Assembly (NCBI RefSeq): GCF_040954645.1
Contig: NC_092805.1
Span: 14,402,741-14,466,740 of the forward strand
Direction of reading: 5' to 3'
From: Diabrotica undecimpunctata
Taxonomy: Eukaryota > Arthropoda > Insecta > Coleoptera > Chrysomelidae
DNA: 64,000 nucleotides
Shown here one piece after another: positions 11,280 through 21,867 of the stretch (positions are counted from its first letter, which is position 1; every line of letters starts with the position of its first letter). Made by a program: the position numbers and the translations under genes. The notes below the pieces were generated by a model. It had not been told where the DNA came from. It did not search any database and saw nothing but the letters and a program-made list of their open reading frames with translations.

Positions 11280-12065
11280 ACACTCAATAAGATCTGGCGT
11301 GCCTCAAGGAAGTGTACTTTGTCTGATCCTCTATATCATCTAGGCAGCTGATCTTCCCACTAGTAAAAATATAGCCATTGTATTATCTGCAGATGATACC
11401 GCTGTTATGATATCTCACAAACATTCGTCATTGCTTCTCAAAACTTGCAGACTCACTTGGATGTTATTTCCTCTTGCCTAAAAACCTGGTGAATTAAAGC
11501 AAATGAAATTAAATCAATCCATGCCACTTACACTCCACGAAGAGGTACCTGTCCAACTGTGGCATTAAATGGTCAGTTCTTGCAACAACAAGAAGATGCA
11601 AAATATCTGGGAATCCAGTTGGCCGACGACTAACTAGGGGAACCCATATATTTGCTAAGAGAACTGGACTTAAAACTTAGCAAATTGTACTGGATGTCAG
11701 GTCATGAATCACAATTAACAGTCATTAACAAATTGTTAATTTACAAAGTCGTCCTAAAACCGATATGGAGCTACGGAATTCATCTGTGGGGAACTGCATC
11801 CACTCAAATATCGAAATCCTACAAATATTCCAGTCCCAAGTACTTAGGATTATCGTAAACGCTCCATGGTACGTAACTGACAGTGTTATTGCTCGTGATC
11901 TTAAAATGAAATCTGTCAAAGAAGAAATATCCTAGTTTTCCCAAAAGGATGACGAACGCATAGAAAATCACCCCAACACATTGACTCAACCCCTAATGAG
12001 ACGTCCCGTCCACCGAAGGTTAAGAAGGCATCTTCCAGGTAATCTGCCTGTCAGATTTTTCGAAG
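11280..12065 (+). pseudogene. Jockey-type RT, downstream half (split)
   Basis: This continues the 8684-8814 fragment: RSGVPQGSVL, a SADDTAVMIS motif corresponding to the catalytic FADDT, 'LKTWRIKANE', 'KYLGIQLAD', 'LLIYKVVLKPIWSYGIHLWG' and a C-terminal 'HRRLRRHLPGNLPVRF'. This is the normal order for Jockey thumb and C-terminal sequence. Multiple frameshifts and stops are present, so it is long dead and older than the RTE copy that split it. Confidence 0.9.
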
Positions 12066-12103
12066 TTTAGTACTGTTCTACAGTGTAGTGTTATGTAGTG
12101 GTT

Positions 12104-14201
12104 AAGTTTCCCAGGAAATTAAAGGATTTCAACATTAAACAACAAGTACAGGAATCCTTAAGAAGAAACATTGGAAACTTGAGTGAACCCGCACAAGACG
12201 CAGTTGCTAAATGGGAAGAAATAAAAAGAGCTGTTGAAATGACAAACAAGACACTTCTGTTACAGGAGCGCGTAAAGAAGAAAGAATGGATGACGGATGA
12301 AATCCTTGATATGATGGAAGAAAGAAGACAACACAAATGCAAAAATCAAGTGAAGTATCAAGAAACAAGTCACAATATAAAAACAAAGATAAAGGAAGCG
12401 AAGGAACGCTGGCTGAAGGAGAAATGCGATGAAATCGAAGAGTGCGACAGAAGATATATGACTACCACAACATGCACAAAAAGATCAAAGAATTAACAAC
12501 TAAAAAGAAAACCAATAATCCCCACCAGACACTAATAGACGCAGACGGTAACCTTATATCAGACGACTTGAAGCTCATTGACACATGGAAAGATTACGTA
12601 GAACGACTTTTTAACGATAAACGCAGAGCGACAGTGGGCCAAGATGACGACATGACTGGACCCGAAATACTAAGGTCTGAAGTGGAAAAAGCCATTTCAT
12701 CGCTAAAAAACGACAAAACACCAGGTCCCGACAACATACAGAGCGAGATCATAAAACTCCTAAGCGACACGGATGACCACTTCCTCGATTTTCTGACAGG
12801 TCTTTTTAACACCTTTTACGACAAAGGGGAGATTCCGGAGGAATGGCTTCGATCGACCTTTGTAGCCATACCTAAAACACCAAGTGCAAAACACTGTGAT
12901 CAACACCGCTTAATAAGCTTGATAAATCACATTACCAAAGTTTTCACCAAAATCATACACAATAGAATATATAACAAATGCGAAGCAAATATATCGGAGT
13001 CACAGTTCGGATTCCGAAGCGCATTGGGCACAAGAGAGGCGATCTTCAGTCTGCAAGTTTTAATTCAAAGATGCAGAGACATGCACAAGGACGTCCACTT
13101 GTGCTTCATCGACTTCTCCAAGGCGTTTGACAAGGTCAAACATGATAAACTCATGGAAATGCTCAGGAAGATGCATATTGATGGCAAGGATCTGCGCATA
13201 ATAACCAGTCTCTATTGGAACCAAAGTGCTGCTATAAAGATGGGCAACTTACACAGTGGGAAGATAGATATTAAAAAGGGTGTACGACAGGGATGCGTCC
13301 TCTCGCCGCTCCTGTTTAATATATACTCTGAACAAATCTTCAGAGAAGCACTGGGAGAAGTTTCGGAGGGTATCAAAGTAAACGGAGAGGTAATCGATAA
13401 TATTAGATATGCTGACGACACAGTTATTATCGCAAATGACTGCAACGAGCTTCAAAGACTCATGCAAAGCATACACACAGCAAGTCAAGAATATGGTTTA
13501 GAACTCAATACAACCAAAACTAAATGCATGCTCATCAGCAGAACACAACAACCTCCGATGCAATTGACATTAAACAACCGAAAAATAGAACAAGTGGAGA
13601 CATACACATACCTTGGAACCACAGTCATCACAAAATGGGACCAGTCAACAGAAATAAGATCACGAATTGAAAAAGCGCGAAACGCGTTCAACAATATGAA
13701 AAAGTGGTTCACAAGCAAAATCTCAATGGAACTAAAATTAAGACTGGTCAAGTGTTATGTCTTCCCGGTCTTGTTCTATGGAGTAGAGGCATGGACCACA
13801 ACGGAAGCCACCCTGAAGAAACTAGAATCCTTTGAGCTGTGGATATATCGCCGTATTTTTCGGATATCCTGGACAGACCACATCACTAACGTGGAAGTAA
13901 TGCAGAGAATAGGCAAAAGCAAAGAAATAATTTCACCGTAAAGAAACGGAAGCTTGAGTACTTCGGACATGTCATGAGGCATACTAAGTACCGGCTGCTA
14001 CAGTTAATAGTCCAAGGAAGAATCGACAGTAGGAGGGGAAGGGGAAGAAGACGACACTCATGGATGCATAACCTGCGACAATGGTTTGGACTAACATCGA
14101 CCGAACTGTTCAGAGGTGCCGTAAACAAAGTCAAAATAGCCTTGTTAATAGCCAACGTCCGAAACGGATAGGGCAAAGGAAGAAGAAGAAGAAGTTTCCC
14201 A
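12104..14201 (+). mobile_element. RTE-type LINE copy B, 10-bp TSDs
   Basis: AAGTTTCCCA at 12104-12113 and 14192-14201 bounds 12114-14191 (2078 bp). The copy starts between endonuclease and RT (SLRRNIGNLSEPAQDAVAKW), contains a 499-aa RT ORF, and ends with HSWMHNLRQWFGLTSTELF, a stop at 14169-14171 and a GAAGAAGAAGAAG tail. Only two frameshifts are evident, near 12450-12490 and at about 13936, making it the best-preserved LINE here and probably the most recent of its family. Confidence 0.92.
12442..13941 (+). CDS. RT domain ORF of RTE copy B (499 aa, truncated)
   Basis: An uninterrupted 499-residue reverse transcriptase: NDKTPGPDNIQSEIIK (RT motif 1 region), FGFRSALGTREAIFS, motif A CFIDFSKAFDKV with the catalytic Asp at residue 224, GVRQGCVLSPLLFNIYSE (motif B), and motif C YADD at residues 323-326. 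The thumb region follows with YVFPVLFYGVEAW and LESFELWIYRRIFRISWTD. The enzyme would copy element RNA at a nicked chromosomal target. The endonuclease is missing, and a one-base loss near 13936 moves the last 75 codons to the +1 frame (visible to 14168). The start codon given is simply the first Met after an upstream frameshift, not a natural start. Confidence 0.85.
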   Translation: MRQKIYDYHNMHKKIKELTTKKKTNNPHQTLIDADGNLISDDLKLIDTWKDYVERLFNDKRRATVGQDDDMTGPEILRSEVEKAISSLKNDKTPGPDNIQSEIIKLLSDTDDHFLDFLTGLFNTFYDKGEIPEEWLRSTFVAIPKTPSAKHCDQHRLISLINHITKVFTKIIHNRIYNKCEANISESQFGFRSALGTREAIFSLQVLIQRCRDMHKDVHLCFIDFSKAFDKVKHDKLMEMLRKMHIDGKDLRIITSLYWNQSAAIKMGNLHSGKIDIKKGVRQGCVLSPLLFNIYSEQIFREALGEVSEGIKVNGEVIDNIRYADDTVIIANDCNELQRLMQSIHTASQEYGLELNTTKTKCMLISRTQQPPMQLTLNNRKIEQVETYTYLGTTVITKWDQSTEIRSRIEKARNAFNNMKKWFTSKISMELKLRLVKCYVFPVLFYGVEAWTTTEATLKKLESFELWIYRRIFRISWTDHITNVEVMQRIGKSKEIISP

Positions 14202-14639
14202 AACCCAACGTTATATTGGTGTAAAAATGGGAAACTATTTGGCTCAAGTTTGTTCAAACCTCGAAGAATCCTAAATCGAAGAATCCTCGTAAAATCAAAA
14301 AGGTTACCTAATGCCATCCCCTCTTTCTGAACACACAGAATGGTACTTGATTGGTGGAATTTGTGCCCGTAAAAATCATTCTTCTAACGATGAATGCAAG
14401 AATGCAACAGAAGAAGAAAATGAAGCCTACAGAAAGATGCTTAGCTAATGAACTAGAACAACTGTAGAGAATTACCAGACAAACATAAGAGAAGAAAAGA
14501 GGATACACAAAAGAAAAAACGAAACCAGTTAAATAAGGAACTTAAATATATAGAAAACCTCAACAGAGAGAAATAATTCAGAGCATTCTATTAGAAAGTT
14601 AACATCGACAGAAAAGAATTGAAGGCAACCACAAGACAA

Positions 14640-16165
14640 TGCAGAAGTCAGAATGGCGACCATTAACAACAAGGACAGATGTATTGAATATATGGGTGGA
14701 ATACTTTAACCAAGCACTTAATACAGAGGAAGAAGAAGAAAACCTGAAAGACGAAAGAGATGAGGTAAGGGGAACAGACGAGAGGGAAGAGGAACCACCA
14801 ACGATTCTTGAAGTTAAAGATGCAGTTAAAAAACTAGCCAGAAATATGGACACAGAAATCCCTCTCCAATGATTGGAATATTGGAATACTTTGCACGATA
14901 CACAAAAAAGGAGAAATTTTTGATTGCTCTAACCACAGAGAAATTACACTTCTAAATGCAGCGTATAAAATAATTTTTGCAGTACTATGTCACCGTATGG
15001 CACCATATGCAGAACGGATACTATAAAAATATCAAGCTGGTTTCAGTGGTGGTAAATCGACAATTCATCAGATTGCAACCCTGCAAAAAATTTTAGAAAA
15101 AACACTGGAATATGGCATTGATACTCGTCACATTTTTATACACTACAAAGCAGCCTACGACTCTGTTAATAGAAGAAAAATGTTCAAAGCAATAAAGGAG
15201 AGGGATCATCAAATCAGTTGGTAAATTTAACATTACTAACTCTTGAAAAAGTTGAATGTAGAGTACGAATTCACGGGGAACTGTCGGAACCTTCTAAAAC
15301 GAATAACGGGCTGCGCCAGGGAGACCCTCTCTCCTGTATACTGATAAATCTGGCTCTGGAAAAAGTAATACGTGTGTCACAACTCACAACCATTGATTCA
15401 ATATAAAATTCAATATAAATTAGCATTAAAAGAATCAGCTACAAAAATGGGTTTAATAATAAACACCAACAAAACGAAGTATATTAAAATAAGCACGAAA
15501 TCACAAATCCTACGGCCACTTGTTATGGAAAACGACGTCATCGAAGCAGTGAACGAATTTATATACCCGGGAGCGGGTATACTGAAAATAATACTTTCGC
15601 AGACATAAAGCGCTGAATTTGCACGGCCAACAAATACTATATATTTTGGGCTCAATATTAAGTCCACAATTATATCGAGAATTACAAAAATAAAGCTCTG
15701 CAAAACAATAATACGGCCAGTCCTAATATATGGTTTAGAGATATGGAGTCCAACAAAAAGTAATAAAAACATGTGAGGATGTTTCGAAAAAAAAAGTGTT
15801 AAGGCGAAACTATGGAGCAGTGAATGACAATGGAGTGTGGAGATGTCAATACAACTTCGAACTTTATAGCAGGAACCAGATATTGTAAAACATATTAAAA
15901 TAGGACGTCTGAGGTGGATAGGGCATGTAATGCCGATGGAACAAAATGACCCAGCTAGAAAAACGCTCCTTGATAGACCCATTGGTCAGAGAAGAAGAGG
16001 AACAAGATTCCTTGATAACATCGATAAAGACATGAGAAATATCGGAATACGTGCTTGGCGGAGGAAGCCAAGCTTCCTCCGCCAAGCACGTATATAGGGA
16101 TGAGACGCCTTCATATAGGGATGAGTTGAGAGAAATTCTTGAGAAGGCTAGGTTGTAAGGCCAGA
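14640..16165 (+). pseudogene. degraded LINE RT, different family
   Basis: Blocks in order: NHREITLLNAAYKI (14930-14980), YQAGFSGGKSTIHQIATLQK (15040-15090), an HIFIHYKAAYDSVNRRK motif A (15130-15180), VECRVRIHGELSEP and NNGLRQGDPLSCILINLALE (15250-15360), MGLIINTNKTKYIKIS (15445-15500), then a C-terminal 'IKIGRLRWIGHVMPMEQNDP' with 'RRRGTRFLDNIDKDMRNIGI' (15895-16050). The last block is a conserved signature of insect endonuclease-RT retrotransposons. YADD is missing and there are many frameshifts. The sequence differs clearly from the RTE copies A and B. Confidence 0.8.
16047..16093. repeat. perfect 21-bp palindrome at LINE C-terminus
   Basis: The arm at 16047-16067 (starting ATACGTGCTTGGCGGAGG) is repeated as its exact reverse complement at 16073-16093 with a 5-bp loop. 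It sits right after codons for IGIRAWRRK, so the C-terminal coding sequence has been copied back on itself. A short direct repeat TATAGGGATGAG follows at 16092 and 16113. Confidence 0.92.
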
Positions 16166-16189
16166 ATGATGATGACGACTTAGAAATGA

Positions 16190-16395
16190 TAAGTACCTAC
16201 GAGTTGTTGCAGCTAATTATGAAGGGTAAAATCGAAGGAAAAGGGGTTCCTGGTAGAAGACAAATATCCTGGCAAAAAAACATTCGTGACTGGACCGGGA
16301 TAAACAACAGACGCTTTTAAGAAAAGCAGAAGATAGATAGGAATTTGCAATAGCCAACCATCAGTAGTGGAGTCAGTCCTAGAAGAAGAAGAATG
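16190..16395 (+). pseudogene. LINE 3'-end fragment
   Basis: Plus-strand translation gives TYELLQLIMKGKIEGKGVPG, then RRQISWQKNIRDWTGI and a 'LLRKAEDRQEFAIAN' segment followed by stops and an AGAAGAAGAAGAA tail. This is the terminal signature of another endonuclease-RT family (basic GRR.xSWLxNIRxWTG block). Nothing upstream of this block survives. Confidence 0.7.
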
Positions 16396-16570
16396 CCTTT
16401 CTTAAGATGAGGGCTTATTTTCCATTCCTCGGATATTAATAAGTTTAAGAGAAAGAATCAAAAACGATTAAAAAAAACATTAGCGGACGTTCTTAAAAGA
16501 GTGGTAAATTTAAGTGGAAATGTTAAGATAGTATGGCAGTCCTCAGATAGGTGTAGACTATTGGTTTGAC

Positions 16571-16880
16571 TGTGTCTCCTTCTTCTTCAGGTTCCTTCTC
16601 CTATCGGAGGCTGGAAATCATCATCGCTATTTTAATTTTATTGGCCGCGCTTCTTAATAATTCTAATGAGCTGCAACCGAACCACTCTCTCAAATTTATT
16701 AGCCAGAATATTTTGCGTCGTCCTGGGTTTCTCTTCCCTTGTATCTTCCCTTTCATAATTAACCTAAGTAATACGTACTTCTCGCCCCTCATTATATGAC
16801 CCAGATATTGAATCTTTCTAATTTTAACAGTTTTTATGACTTCACATTCTTTCTTCATTCTTTGTAACTTTGTGTCTCCT
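16571..16880 (-). mobile_element. RTE 3'-end insertion (290 bp), 10-bp TSDs
   Basis: TGTGTCTCCT occurs at 16571-16580 and 16871-16880. The 290 bp between read on the minus strand as the RTE C-terminus: VIKTVKIRKIQYLGHIMRGE, then KYVLLRLIMKGKIQGK and REWFGCSSLELLRSAANK, with the GAAGAAGA tail at the plus-strand left end. It is 5'-truncated and carries no catalytic motifs. Confidence 0.92.
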
Positions 16881-17149
16881 AAAGACAACAAAAGAAGTGT
16901 GGGCAGACCTCAGAAGAAATCTGAAGCAATATCCAAAGTAGAACTGGAACAATTTGGAATAAAGCCCCCCTAAACAAAAAGATGTGGAAAGTATTGCAAG
17001 AGGTCTTTAACCACAAATGGGTGAGTGAAGGGCTTAGAAGATAGAAAGAGGGAAACTCGTAGGAAAAGGGTTATAGACACTATGTTGGTCTCTGAGTTTT
17101 TTGTTTGTATGTAATCTACAAATATTAGACGAGTCAAATATCTCGAAAA

Positions 17150-17345
17150 TTCTAAATATCGAATGAAAAAAATGCAGTAGGAGTAAAGAGCAATTGGAGA
17201 GAAGCAAAAAGAGGTGAAGCGAAAGTAGACAGAAATGGAGAAAGTCTGTGGAATGAAGAAATAAAAAGAGGAAGAAATGGAGAGAAGATATAGAGGGAAG
17301 AGAAACAAGAAAAAAGGGAGAGAAATTGCATTAATAAATACATTT
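17150..17345. other. purine-rich segment, unassigned
   Basis: The plus strand is almost all A and G for nearly 190 bases, with several stops in all frames. It does not match a TE block I recognise. The preceding 16881-17040 has a 'RPQKKSEAISKVELEQFGI' reading that could be a decayed LINE end, but that is not secure. Confidence 0.3.
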
Positions 17346-17349
17346 TTTT

Positions 17350-17996
17350 ATTCTTTTTTCCCTATTCTATTGTTTAAATTTTATTTTAACTTTATTGACG
17401 TTTAAAAAAACATTCTCAATATTATTAATAACAACTAGATTTTTCTAGTAATAAAATATTTGAAAGTTTGACAAACACTAAACACCAGTATTTAGTTGTA
17501 AGTATAATATTTTATCTATGGAATCTAAATAACCTTTAATTGGTCGACAAATAGTGTAATTTTCCTTAGCGGTTTTTTCCGGAACTCAAAACATGTATGC
17601 AACAGCATAATGCGTTTTTATAAACACTTGGAAACAGAAACGTTTTACGTGTAGGTAATTTTATATTAAATGTATTGATAGAAAAGTATTAAAGATAATT
17701 ACGGAAAAAACTTAACTGGAATATGATTGGAGTAGGCGTACGATGGGTGTACGTTATGTATATGGACATGATCTACAATGGGTGTACGTTGTGTAGCTGA
17801 CGAGGGAGATATTCTGTTTTTGATCGACTTTAAAAGGGCTTTCATCGAGTGACAGTTATTTCAGCTCACAAAATACTATGAGAACGATTTAAGAGGTTTA
17901 CCAAAGTGATAGGAAAATCAATAATAATAATAATGTGGAAAAAAAACCATAATTATAATCCGCGTTAGTTAGTACTCTCTTAAGACTCGAATAACA
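17350..17996. other. AT-rich spacer with possible RT motif A scrap
   Basis: No intact gene. At 17805-17900 the plus strand reads ILFLIDFKRAFIE, which could be a single RT motif A block from a LINE. At 17735-17800 the 20-mer context GATGGGTGTACGTTATGT recurs with two changes about 39 bp later. Neither is strong. Confidence 0.3.
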
Positions 17997-20804
17997 ATTG
18001 AAGCGTTTATTTGAAAAACAAATTACCACAAATTAACAACATGTCCAAAAATTAAAATTTTGGCAAATCAAGAAAAACTGCCCAGCTTCAATTTATTTTA
18101 AATCTTACTTTTATTAAGATATTCATTGGAAGGAATGTGGTTATCAAAATAATTGGAAATAAATATATTGGAAAATGAACACATATTTTATCCTTGTAGA
18201 ACTAACAAAAAATTCTATGATGTCTATTCGCTACCACTGTTATTATCATCGCTAAATGCTTCTACGACTGGAGTATGGTCCTTAGTTTACCCGGATTTTG
18301 GTTCTAGGTTAAGATCAAATTCTTTATTAAGACGATTCTTGAGATATTCAGTTAACTCCATTAGATCGCGAAACTTTGGTTGACTTATTTTATTTTTAGC
18401 TTTATTTGGTATCACAGTTATTTGTTTTGATGTTGTTTTTTTAGTAATCGTGTGAAACGTCCATGGGCCGTGATAACTTTGACGTAATAAAACTTGTCCA
18501 GGATACTTCTCATATATTCGGTACATTCTTGCTGGTTTCAATGAAATTTTCCGTTTTGGATTCTTTAAAAATAAATCCTTAAAACTTTCGTCCATAAGAA
18601 ACCAGCCAGATTCTTTCCCAGCATTAACCACTTTAAATGGAGAAGGTTTAGACCTTGGCTGCCGAATAAGATCATCCCATTCTTCTGGAATATTAACAAC
18701 CACTTTTTTCGCACGAGAAATGAGACTAAAGAGACTATCGCAAGGTAGGTATGAATGTCCTCGTATTGGGTATACGTGTGATATCTCTGATGCTAATTTA
18801 AGTACATGCACCAGGATATATGAAAAGCGGATAAAGATGTAGTTTTTGTTCTGACCCAGGCAACCATCAGAAAAAAACCATATTTCATCCATTTTATCGA
18901 GTATATGATCTTTTAGATAATGAAATATCATGGAAGTTACTTCATTTTGACCACATTTAGCAATTTATTTGTGATAGGTATACATATGGACATCATTGCC
19001 TCCGATGTCGTGTACACCAAATACATAGTACCAAAGTTGTCTGCTGTAGAAAACTTTATTTGTAGTCAAATTGGGTAGCAGAAGATTTTGCATAAAGTCA
19101 AAGGCTATTGCAGATACATTATTAATATGGTGACATTTATCTTTAATTTTTTGTTGTATAAAATATAAGATATTCGGTAATTTGAGTTGGGTTTCAGTTT
19201 CATCACATAATGTACAAGTGTCACATTTGGGGTACGAAAAAGATATGTTAAATTGAGTTTGAAATATGTTATAATAAACAAAGTATTTTTTACATTTAAC
19301 TCTAATGAAAGATAAATTTTCTTTTTGACCAGTCACCGTGTGTAATGACTTTGGCGGCCTTTGAATGAAAAAATGTGAGCTATTATGTTTTCTATATCAG
19401 CAGTGTGTCTTCTTAGGCCTATTTGTATGGTTGCCCCGGGCATCTTTTGGAGAACATCCACTCATTGCTAAGCTATTTCTAGTTCGACGGATCTGCATTT
19501 CAGTAACACCGAGCTTTGGCACAAATACTTACGTCTTTTCCCGGTAGTCGAATTTATACATAAAAGAAGCTACATGTGGTGGACCTTGTTGATGTCGAGC
19601 TTTGTTTGTATCTTTATTTCCACTGTCACTAGTAGTACTGTGGTTACGTAAGGCAGCTTGTGGAATACGACTGCGTCGTCTCTGGACAGGAGTAACGCTA
19701 ATGAGGCTTGATAAATATAAATCCTGCTCATCTTTGGTCTTTATATTATTAAACATATTCAGTAAGTCAGAACGTTGTCCTGTGTTACATAGAAGCATCG
19801 GTAACGTTTAAACCTACAACCAAGATTGAGATCATAAGCATTGAGAAAACAACTTGTTATTATCTAAAAACTTACCTACAGTCATTTCCTGTTGTTCGGG
19901 CTAAAACATCCTTATCACCATCTGTTTTGTGAGCAACTTCATGTATTTTAGCTTGCTTTATGGTTTCCCTTCGATAAACTTTGCTTTTCCGTTTTCGTGG
20001 TTGATCTGTAGTTCGAATTTCACAAATGCTATTGTTACGATAAATATCATGGCCTAAAATAACTGTAAATATATGATGACTAATTCTGTTTTGTTGTAGA
20101 AATTTCGGCGAAGGATCTAGACCCAAATTATGGTAAATCATCCGACTAGAGGTTTCCAGGTAGGCCGAATGAGACCGGTCTGAGCTTCTGGTTACTTCGA
20201 TGCGAGATCGCCGCTGTTCTTGAATAACAGGATTTCATATATAATAACGGAACTTTAATTGAAGAGGGTCAGTTAATTTTGAAGACGCGCTCGCGATTTT
20301 AATTGTTAGGTTCGCCTATATAAATTATGTATTATTCGTTAAATAAATTGATATAAGTTATCGTGCATTTTAATAAATTAAAATAAGAACCTTTTAATAA
20401 AGACATTATAAATTAAATAAAGACATATCAGTTAAATAAATTCACTACACTATCATCTATAATATTAGAGGTATTGTGTTGAACAGTTTTCGCCATGCTG
20501 AACTATTTTTCTAATACAAAAGAAACAAGCATCACCTGTTATTAACAAAGAATGCACACAACTGATAAATTTATAGAAAAGATCATTCACGCTTAGCGAT
20601 GATGGATGGATGGATAACCGCATGGATATCTGTTGTTTTTCTAAAACTATCCGAATTTTCTATGTAGTTTACTCCGGACATCTGGGATTTTTAGACAACT
20701 GAATTTGTGAGATCGATAAAAAAACTTTTATTCTATGAGAACAACATATAAAGTCAAATTTGAAAAAAATGGATATGTGTTGTTTTTCAAATAAACGCTT
20801 TAAT
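17997..20804 (-). mobile_element. DUF7869-coding DNA transposon with TIRs
   Basis: AAGCGTTTATTTGAAAAACA at 18001-18020 is matched perfectly by its reverse complement at 20781-20800. AATT lies directly outside both repeats, one base beyond on each side, consistent with a 4-bp AATT TSD. A diverged paralogue of the flanks joined without the insert is found near 28270 (TAACAATTACTTTCC...). The 2.8-kb body encodes a spliced DUF7869-type protein on the minus strand. I know of no standard superfamily with this TIR and could not classify it further by eye. Confidence 0.8.
18287..20141 (-). pseudogene. DUF7869-type putative transposase, spliced
   Basis: Exon 1 runs from 20141 to 19876 (basic RKRKSKVYRRE, then TGNDCR). 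A 62-bp GT-AG intron spans 19875-19814. Downstream come the FKRYRCF cysteine motif, QRSDLLNMFNNIKTKDEQDL (19770), LGVTEMQIRRTRNSLAMSGC (19490), ISFSYPKCDTCTLCDE (19220), IAFDFMQNLLLPN (19085), YSRQLWYYVFGVHD (19030), WFFSDGCLGQNKN (18880) and GHSYLPCDSLFSLI (18750). This block order is what I recall for multicopy insect proteins carrying DUF7869; the Asp residues in FDFMQN, FSDGC and PCD suggest an RNase H-fold nuclease, which is inference. In-frame stops near 18966 and 19400 and at least one frameshift inactivate it. Confidence 0.8.
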
Positions 20805-20872
20805 TACTTTCCTATTTATTGATATGTAAATAAAAAGGATATAAAACATAGAACTGTAAGATTGTAAGAACA

Positions 20873-21815
20873 ATGCGGGGGCGTATACTGAACCCCAGAC
20901 TGATAACAGAAAAAGCAAGAGAACACAACATACCAACGCTGCTTGGTTTCGTACATTACACAAAGGCTTTTGATTCAGTAAAATGGGATATTCTCTGGGA
21001 TATAAACATAAACGGAGAAAAGCTTAGCCATCTAAGGTTTGCAGATGATATTGTACTAATAGCTGATAGGATAGATGAGGCCAAAGAACTTTTAAATCAG
21101 CTCTACCTTTCCTCGCTAGAAGGGGGATTGAAAATAAATATATCTAAAACCCAGATGATGACAAATCTTGTAGTCAGCGAAGATATATGCTTAGGAACAA
21201 GATCCATAGACCAGGTAATGGCCTATAAATACCTAGGTCATGAGATTCGCATAGGAAAAGATAACCAAACCGTTGAGCTTCTCCGTCGTATAAGACTGAC
21301 TTGGGCAGCCTTCGGCAAGCTGAACCATATTTTCAAATCGTCTGATATACCAATATGCCTTAAAAGAAAAACGTTTAATCAGTGTGTTTTGCCAGTGTTA
21401 ACTTACGGTGCCGAAACGTTGACCATGACAAGGAGAACAGTTCAAAAGATCCGTGTGTGTCAAAGGGCGATGGAGCGTGCTATGTTGGGCGTTTCACTAC
21501 GAGACAAGATCCCAAATCGCCAGCTACGACAAAGAACAGGAGTGGCTGATGCAGTAGAGAGAGTAGCAACACTAAAATGGAACTGGGCAGGTCACGTGGC
21601 TCGAATGACAGACAATAGATGGACAAAGCGGATACTGGAATGGAGACCAAGAGATGATGCCTACCGAAGTAGAGGTCGTCCACCAACACGTTGGACTGAC
21701 GATCTATAACGTTGTCATAGGAATTGGATGCAAGAGGCACAAGATCGAAATAGATGGAAAATTATGAGGGAGATCTATGTCCAGCAGTGGATAAGCGAAG
21801 ATTGAATGATGATGA
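20873..21815 (+). pseudogene. F52C9.6-like LINE, internally deleted
   Basis: A 278-aa ORF fuses the end of RT motif A (HYTKAFDSVKWDILWD) directly to NINGEKLSHLRFADDIVLIA, skipping the roughly 60-90 residues that should carry the GVRQGDTISP motif, without breaking the frame. The rest is in order: YKYLGHEIR, RAMERAMLGVSLRDK, LKWNWAGHVARMTDNRW, RSRGRPPTRWTDDL. The sequence resembles a family represented by the C. elegans transposon-derived protein F52C9.6. After the stop at 21707-21709 the frame resumes as 'NWMQEAQDRNRWKIMREIYV' and the copy ends in a TGATGATGA tail. It cannot encode active RT. Confidence 0.85.
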
Positions 21816-21867
21816 ATAAAAAATATGGGAGTATCTAACCACCTAGTTAACCTAACAAGAAATATAA

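Noticed and set aside
20145..20780. Coding sequence upstream of the first DUF7869 gene
   Set aside because: No open frame or motif found; treated as the element's 5' non-coding region.
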